Shown: one piece after another, positions 60,521 to 64,000 of the stretch
Position numbering within the stretch: the first letter of the stretch is position 1
Layout: each line of letters begins with the position of its first letter
Assembly: GCF_014638355.1 (NCBI RefSeq)
Contig: NZ_BMFK01000001.1
Span: forward strand, 883,160-947,159
Origin: Priestia taiwanensis
GTDB lineage: Bacteria > Bacillota > Bacilli > Bacillales > Bacillaceae_G
Length of the DNA: 64,000 nucleotides
Direction of reading: 5' to 3'
Notes under the pieces: model-generated
Database searches by the model: none
Told to the model about the DNA's origin: nothing
What the model saw: only the letters and a program-made list of their open reading frames with translations
Program-made: the position numbers and the translations under genes

Positions 60521-60554
60521 ATTATATATTTTGCACATAAAGATAAAGTGCAGA
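60521..60554 (-). promoter_or_regulatory. regulon promoter of two-component system copy 2
   Basis: Minus strand: TCTGCA (60549-60554), 22 bp, -10 TATAAT (60521-60526). Same C/T-rich upstream flank as copy 1. Confidence 0.78.
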
Positions 60555-60934
60555 AAAAAGAAAAGGGAAAAATGGAAAGATAGTAAATAAAACAATTCCT
60601 TCTACACACATCAATTATTATTATTTACCTATGTGGATTAAATTATGGAAGGTGGTCATTGAATGTGAAGTGAATCCAAAAAGTTAAGATTACACCCAAA
60701 CCTCTTATTATGTCAATTAACCAAAGGCGTATCTATTAGCGGAGAAACAAACTAGAAAACATAAAAAGTCATTATAGAGAAATGTACAATTTATTATAAA
60801 AAACAAGTATCACTACCTGCTGCTAAACGAGAAATCAAACTTCTTCATTAATAATAAAACTCTATTTGAAGTAAATAGAGATATGTTCTTCTAGATTTAT
60901 GACCAAAATTTGTAATCTGTCAAGGTGTGAAGAA
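60555..60934. other. intergenic region, no gene seen
   Basis: About 380 bp between the two-component promoter and the DinB gene; AT-rich with no recognisable RNA or repeat. Confidence 0.45.
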
Positions 60935-61486
60935 ATGATTCTAGACTTAAAAGGAAACCCCAAAATGGAACCGATTGTAGGCATGTTTTATTCTACTGTT
61001 GAAGGTAATTGTAGGAGATTACTATCTATGATTGCAGATATGTCACAAGAAGAATTAGATTATAAAGGGCCAAATCAAACATACAATAGCACCGCACAAT
61101 TAATACGGCATTTGACATATGTAGATTTAAACTGGGTTTTCAGAATTAAGAATGAATCCATACCAGCGCTCCTTGAAAAGAAATATGGCCCTTTGTTAGA
61201 TGAAAACAATGAAATCCCATCCATTGTCGGTATTTCATTAAAACAACTTCTTTCTGATTATGATGAAGTCTTTCACATGTTTAAATCTGTTTGCATGCAA
61301 CTAACTGACAAGCACTTAAATACCATCATTCCTTATGAAAACGATGCAAGCGCAACTATTCGCTGGGGTATATGGCACATCGCAGATCACAATAGGTATC
61401 ACCAAGCTCATATTAACCAACTACGTAAATGGTATAAAGAAAAACGGAAAATAACAAATGGAAAATCGATACCTACTCTAACTTAA
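60935..61486 (+). CDS. DinB family protein
   Basis: A 183-residue four-helix-bundle protein of the DinB/YfiT superfamily, metal-dependent proteins often involved in thiol or stress responses. Family histidines are seen in LIRHLTYVDLNW and GIWHIADHNRYHQAHINQL. The start is set at ATG 60935, 7 nt after AAGGTG, and not at the in-frame ATG 60899 that has no ribosome site. The reaction is unknown. Confidence 0.78.
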   Translation: MILDLKGNPKMEPIVGMFYSTVEGNCRRLLSMIADMSQEELDYKGPNQTYNSTAQLIRHLTYVDLNWVFRIKNESIPALLEKKYGPLLDENNEIPSIVGISLKQLLSDYDEVFHMFKSVCMQLTDKHLNTIIPYENDASATIRWGIWHIADHNRYHQAHINQLRKWYKEKRKITNGKSIPTLT

Positions 61487-61495
61487 TAAATTACT

Positions 61496-61535
61496 AAAAA
61501 ACCTTGATTACTCTACAGAGTAATCAAGGTTTTTT
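61496..61535. terminator. bidirectional terminator between the DinB and deaminase genes
   Basis: Perfect stem AAAAAACCTTGATTACTCT and its complement around ACAG. Confidence 0.9.
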
Positions 61536-61538
61536 ACG

Positions 61539-61964
61539 TTATATTTCTCTTTTATACTTTAAAGGAATTAGTTCACCAATTTTAGTTTTCTGTAATTTCT
61601 CGTCTATCTCTAAAATCACAAAACATTCCGGTGAATAGTCAAAAATTAACTCTCTGCACATTCCACACGGGCTAACCACTTTTAGCTCTCTATCTTCTTC
61701 ATTTGAATATGGATGACTAACAGCAACAATTGTATCGAAGTACTTATCACCAGTTGAAATTGCACTTCCGATTGCAATAGCTTCTGCACATACTGCAACC
61801 CGTCCAACATAAGCTTCTATATGAACCGCTGAAGCAATACTCCCTGACTGCGTTTGAAGCGCTGCTCCTATATGATGTTTGTCGTCTTCATATAAACAAG
61901 AAATTTTTCGTTTTGCTTCATCAATTAACGCAAAATCATTAGCTGTTAAAGGATATGTTTTCAT
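61539..61964 (-). CDS. cytidine deaminase-like protein
   Basis: A 141-residue zinc deaminase of the cytidine/blasticidin-S deaminase type. The zinc and proton-shuttle motifs are VCAEAIAIG (Cys-Ala-Glu) and VSPCGMCRELIFDY (PCxxC). The start is ATG 61964 after AAGGGGAT; an upstream in-frame ATG at 62006 lacks a ribosome site. With Cys as first ligand and its short length it may be cytidine deaminase itself or a blasticidin-like paralogue. Confidence 0.85.
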   Translation of the reverse strand: MKTYPLTANDFALIDEAKRKISCLYEDDKHHIGAALQTQSGSIASAVHIEAYVGRVAVCAEAIAIGSAISTGDKYFDTIVAVSHPYSNEEDRELKVVSPCGMCRELIFDYSPECFVILEIDEKLQKTKIGELIPLKYKREI

Positions 61965-62049
61965 TTCAATCCCCTTTCTTTTTTCTCGTTCCCACCCACA
62001 AATCATCGTATGATTTCTACCTTTTCTTCAGTTGAGTTTTCATATATTT

Positions 62050-62096
62050 TATTGTACCAATCTGCTATATACGTAGCAGATTGGTACAATAAAATA
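62050..62096. terminator. hairpin upstream of the deaminase gene
   Basis: Arms ATTGTACCAATCTGCTA and TAGCAGATTGGTACAAT, exact complements; placed between the thrS terminator and the deaminase start. Confidence 0.7.
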
Positions 62097-62106
62097 CACT
62101 TAGATA

Positions 62107-62152
62107 GAAAGAGCACTAATGATTTCTCATGAATCATTAGTGCTCTTTCATT
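62107..62152 (-). terminator. terminator of thrS
   Basis: Arms AAGAGCACTAATGATT and AATCATTAGTGCTCTTTC directly after the thrS stop codon. Confidence 0.88.
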
Positions 62153-64000
62153 ACAACACTTTATTTTCAATTTCATTTTGAAGTGACTGAAGAAAATCTT
62201 CTACCACTTGAACCTCTGTTTTCTGTTCACCACGTTTGCGAATATTTACGCTGTTGTTGTTCATTTCCTCGTCACCAACAATTAAGATATACGGAATCTT
62301 TTGTAGTCCTGCCTCACGGATTTTGTATCCTAACTTTTCATTACGTATATCTACTTCGACACGTACATGTTGTTGACGGAATTTCTCTTCTAGTTGTTGT
62401 GCGTAGTCACTATGCACTTCGTGGGAGACTGGGATAATCATTACTTGTACTGGAGCTAACCAAGTTGGGAACGCACCGGCGAAGTGTTCGATTAAGATAC
62501 CGAAGAAACGATCAATTGACCCCAATATTGCACGGTGTATAACAACTGGACGTTGCTTTTCATTATTCGCATCAACGTAATATAAGTCAAATTTCTCAGG
62601 CATTTGGAAATCCAATTGAATTGTTGCACATTGGTGACTTCTGTTTAACGCATCTTTTATATAGAAATCAATCTTCGGCCCGTAAAACGCTCCGTCTCCT
62701 TCATTTAATTCATATGGCATATCGAGTTGTTCAAGTACATTTGTTAATGCAACTTCCGCACGATTCCATAAGTTTAAGTCACCCATCGCTTTTTCCGGTC
62801 TAGTGGAAAGTGCGACGCTATATTCAAAGCCAAGAATGCCATATACTTCATCAATTAATTGAACAATTGATTTCATTTCACTTTCGATTTGTTCTGGTGT
62901 TACGAAGATATGTGCATCATCTTGACAAAATGAACGGACACGTAATAACCCATTTAATGCGCCGCTAAATTCATGACGATGTACTTGCCCAAACTCTGAG
63001 ATTCGAATTGGTAAATCTCGATATGAATGCAATTTATTTTTATAAATCAACATATGTCCTGGACAATTCATTGGTTTTAATGCAAATTCAGCATGATCTA
63101 CTTTTGAAAAATACATATTGTCTTTATAGTGATCCCAGTGACCTGAATTCTCCCATAGTCGTTGATTCATCATAAATGGTGTTCGTACTTCTTGATAATG
63201 TTGTTGTTGAATACTTCGTAAGAAGAATTCTAATTGGTTACGAATAAGTTGACCTTTCGGTAAATAAAACGGCATACCAGGTGCTTCTTCTGAGAACATG
63301 AATAGTTCTAACTCACTGCCAAGTTTACGATGATTACGTTTTGCGGCTTCTTCCATGAAGAGGAAGTGATCATCTAATTGCTTTTGTGATGCGAAAGCGA
63401 CACCGTACACACGCTGAAGTACTTTATTATTACTATCGCCACGCCAATATGCACCAGATACTTTTGTTAGAGAGAAAGTTTTAAGAAATCCAGTCGACGG
63501 TACATGAGGACCACGACATAAATCTAAAAACTCACCTTGTTTATATAATGAGATAATTTCTCCGTCTGGAAGACTTTCCAATAACTCGAGTTTCAACGAA
63601 TCATGTTGGAATATTTCTTCCGCTTCTTGGCGACTAACTTCTAGTCGTTCAATTTGAAAGTTCTCCGCAACAATCTTCTTCATTTCTTTTTGGATACGTG
63701 GTAAGTCATCGTTTGAAACTGCATCTGATAAATCCATATCATAATAAAAGCCATTTTCAATAACAGGTCCTACACCTAACTGAATGTCTCCGTATATTCT
63801 TCGTACAGCTTGTGCTAATACGTGAGCAGCTGTATGTCTCATGATTTCAATACCCTCTTCTGAATCATTCAAGATTAGTTCAATTTCAGCATCTTCTTCG
63901 ATCTTTCGACGTAAATCATATAACATACCATTTACTTTTCCTGCGACTGCTTTCTTCTTTAGACTAATGCTAATTGATGAGGCAATAGTTTCTAATGTCA
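62151..64000 (-). CDS. thrS: threonyl-tRNA synthetase (5' end beyond window edge)
   Basis: At least 616 codons are open to the right edge. An internal ATG at 63926 is not the start, because the upstream codons encode the TGS-domain end (TLETIASSISISLKKKAVAG, KVNG). Editing domain: RHTAAHVLAQAV and DLCRGPHVPSTG. Class II catalytic motifs: HRHEFSGALNGLLRVRSF (motif 2) and HRAILGSIDRFFGILIEHF (motif 3), followed by the anticodon-binding domain (APVQVMIIPVSHEVH). It charges tRNA-Thr. Whether it is the main ThrRS or a ThrZ-like second copy, and whether a T-box precedes it, cannot be seen here. Confidence 0.95.
   Translation of the reverse strand, partial: TLETIASSISISLKKKAVAGKVNGMLYDLRRKIEEDAEIELILNDSEEGIEIMRHTAAHVLAQAVRRIYGDIQLGVGPVIENGFYYDMDLSDAVSNDDLPRIQKEMKKIVAENFQIERLEVSRQEAEEIFQHDSLKLELLESLPDGEIISLYKQGEFLDLCRGPHVPSTGFLKTFSLTKVSGAYWRGDSNNKVLQRVYGVAFASQKQLDDHFLFMEEAAKRNHRKLGSELELFMFSEEAPGMPFYLPKGQLIRNQLEFFLRSIQQQHYQEVRTPFMMNQRLWENSGHWDHYKDNMYFSKVDHAEFALKPMNCPGHMLIYKNKLHSYRDLPIRISEFGQVHRHEFSGALNGLLRVRSFCQDDAHIFVTPEQIESEMKSIVQLIDEVYGILGFEYSVALSTRPEKAMGDLNLWNRAEVALTNVLEQLDMPYELNEGDGAFYGPKIDFYIKDALNRSHQCATIQLDFQMPEKFDLYYVDANNEKQRPVVIHRAILGSIDRFFGILIEHFAGAFPTWLAPVQVMIIPVSHEVHSDYAQQLEEKFRQQHVRVEVDIRNEKLGYKIREAGLQKIPYILIVGDEEMNNNSVNIRKRGEQKTEVQVVEDFLQSLQNEIENKVL

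Noticed and set aside
1-64000. tRNA, rRNA or CRISPR loci
   Set aside because: No tRNA clover-leaf pattern, rRNA sequence or regularly spaced direct repeats were recognised on reading both strands; a tRNAscan and repeat search would confirm.

Overview
The window looks like chromosomal DNA from a member of the Bacillus cereus group. The evidence is low GC with Bacillus-type Shine-Dalgarno sites, a 546-residue SpoII-type beta-amylase, a eukaryote-like IleRS behind a T-box, an adaAB/alkA divergon, a YqeB homologue, a ChrA transporter and many GNAT acetyltransferases. Most genes lie on the minus strand in short transcription units separated by strong hairpin terminators, several of which overlap the last codons of the preceding gene.

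Left third (1-24 kb): the start of an ECF sigma gene cut by the edge, four GNATs with an Asp/Glu racemase, ileS with its T-box and promoter, a YqeB-like membrane protein, an APH-type kinase, a decayed Nudix gene, a TIR-like/GAF protein overlapping a 60-residue partner, a paired SMR efflux pump, the adaA-adaB // alkA alkylation-repair divergon, a polymorphic toxin with its probable immunity gene, an mrr gene broken by one amber codon, more gene remnants, a LuxR regulator divergent from a zinc alcohol dehydrogenase, a cupin gene without a normal start codon, and an AraC regulator.

Middle (25-44 kb): a phosphatase, a secreted subtilase, an arylamine N-acetyltransferase remnant, a GNAT/XRE chimeric ORF, a TetR-membrane protein unit with a nested palindromic operator, a membrane-anchored DUF559-type nuclease, beta-amylase with a cre box, an MDR reductase, chrA, a small exported-protein operon facing a DUF1836 gene across three copies of one 12-bp palindrome, an ABC-F ATPase behind an uORF/hairpin attenuator, and a Nudix/phosphatase/methyltransferase run.

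Right third (44-61 kb) is the most striking part. A four-gene module (response regulator, histidine kinase, N-acetylmuramoyl-L-alanine amidase, NodB-type deacetylase) is present twice in tandem. All six transcription units of the two modules carry the same promoter architecture (TCTGCA, exactly 22 bp, then a -10 hexamer TANNNT, with no usable -35), which suggests a cell-wall remodelling regulon driven by these two-component systems. One copy is split by an agmatine-deiminase/amidohydrolase/MerR cassette that has two MerR-type promoters with 19-bp spacers. Between the amidase and the sensor kinase of the other copy sits a 1601-bp IS1595-like element with inverted ends and a perfect 8-bp target duplication. 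It carries plsY as a passenger and a transposase lacking its C-terminal part. A DinB protein, a cytidine-deaminase-like protein and the bulk of a threonyl-tRNA synthetase complete the window.

All assignments are from reading the sequence; no database search was run.
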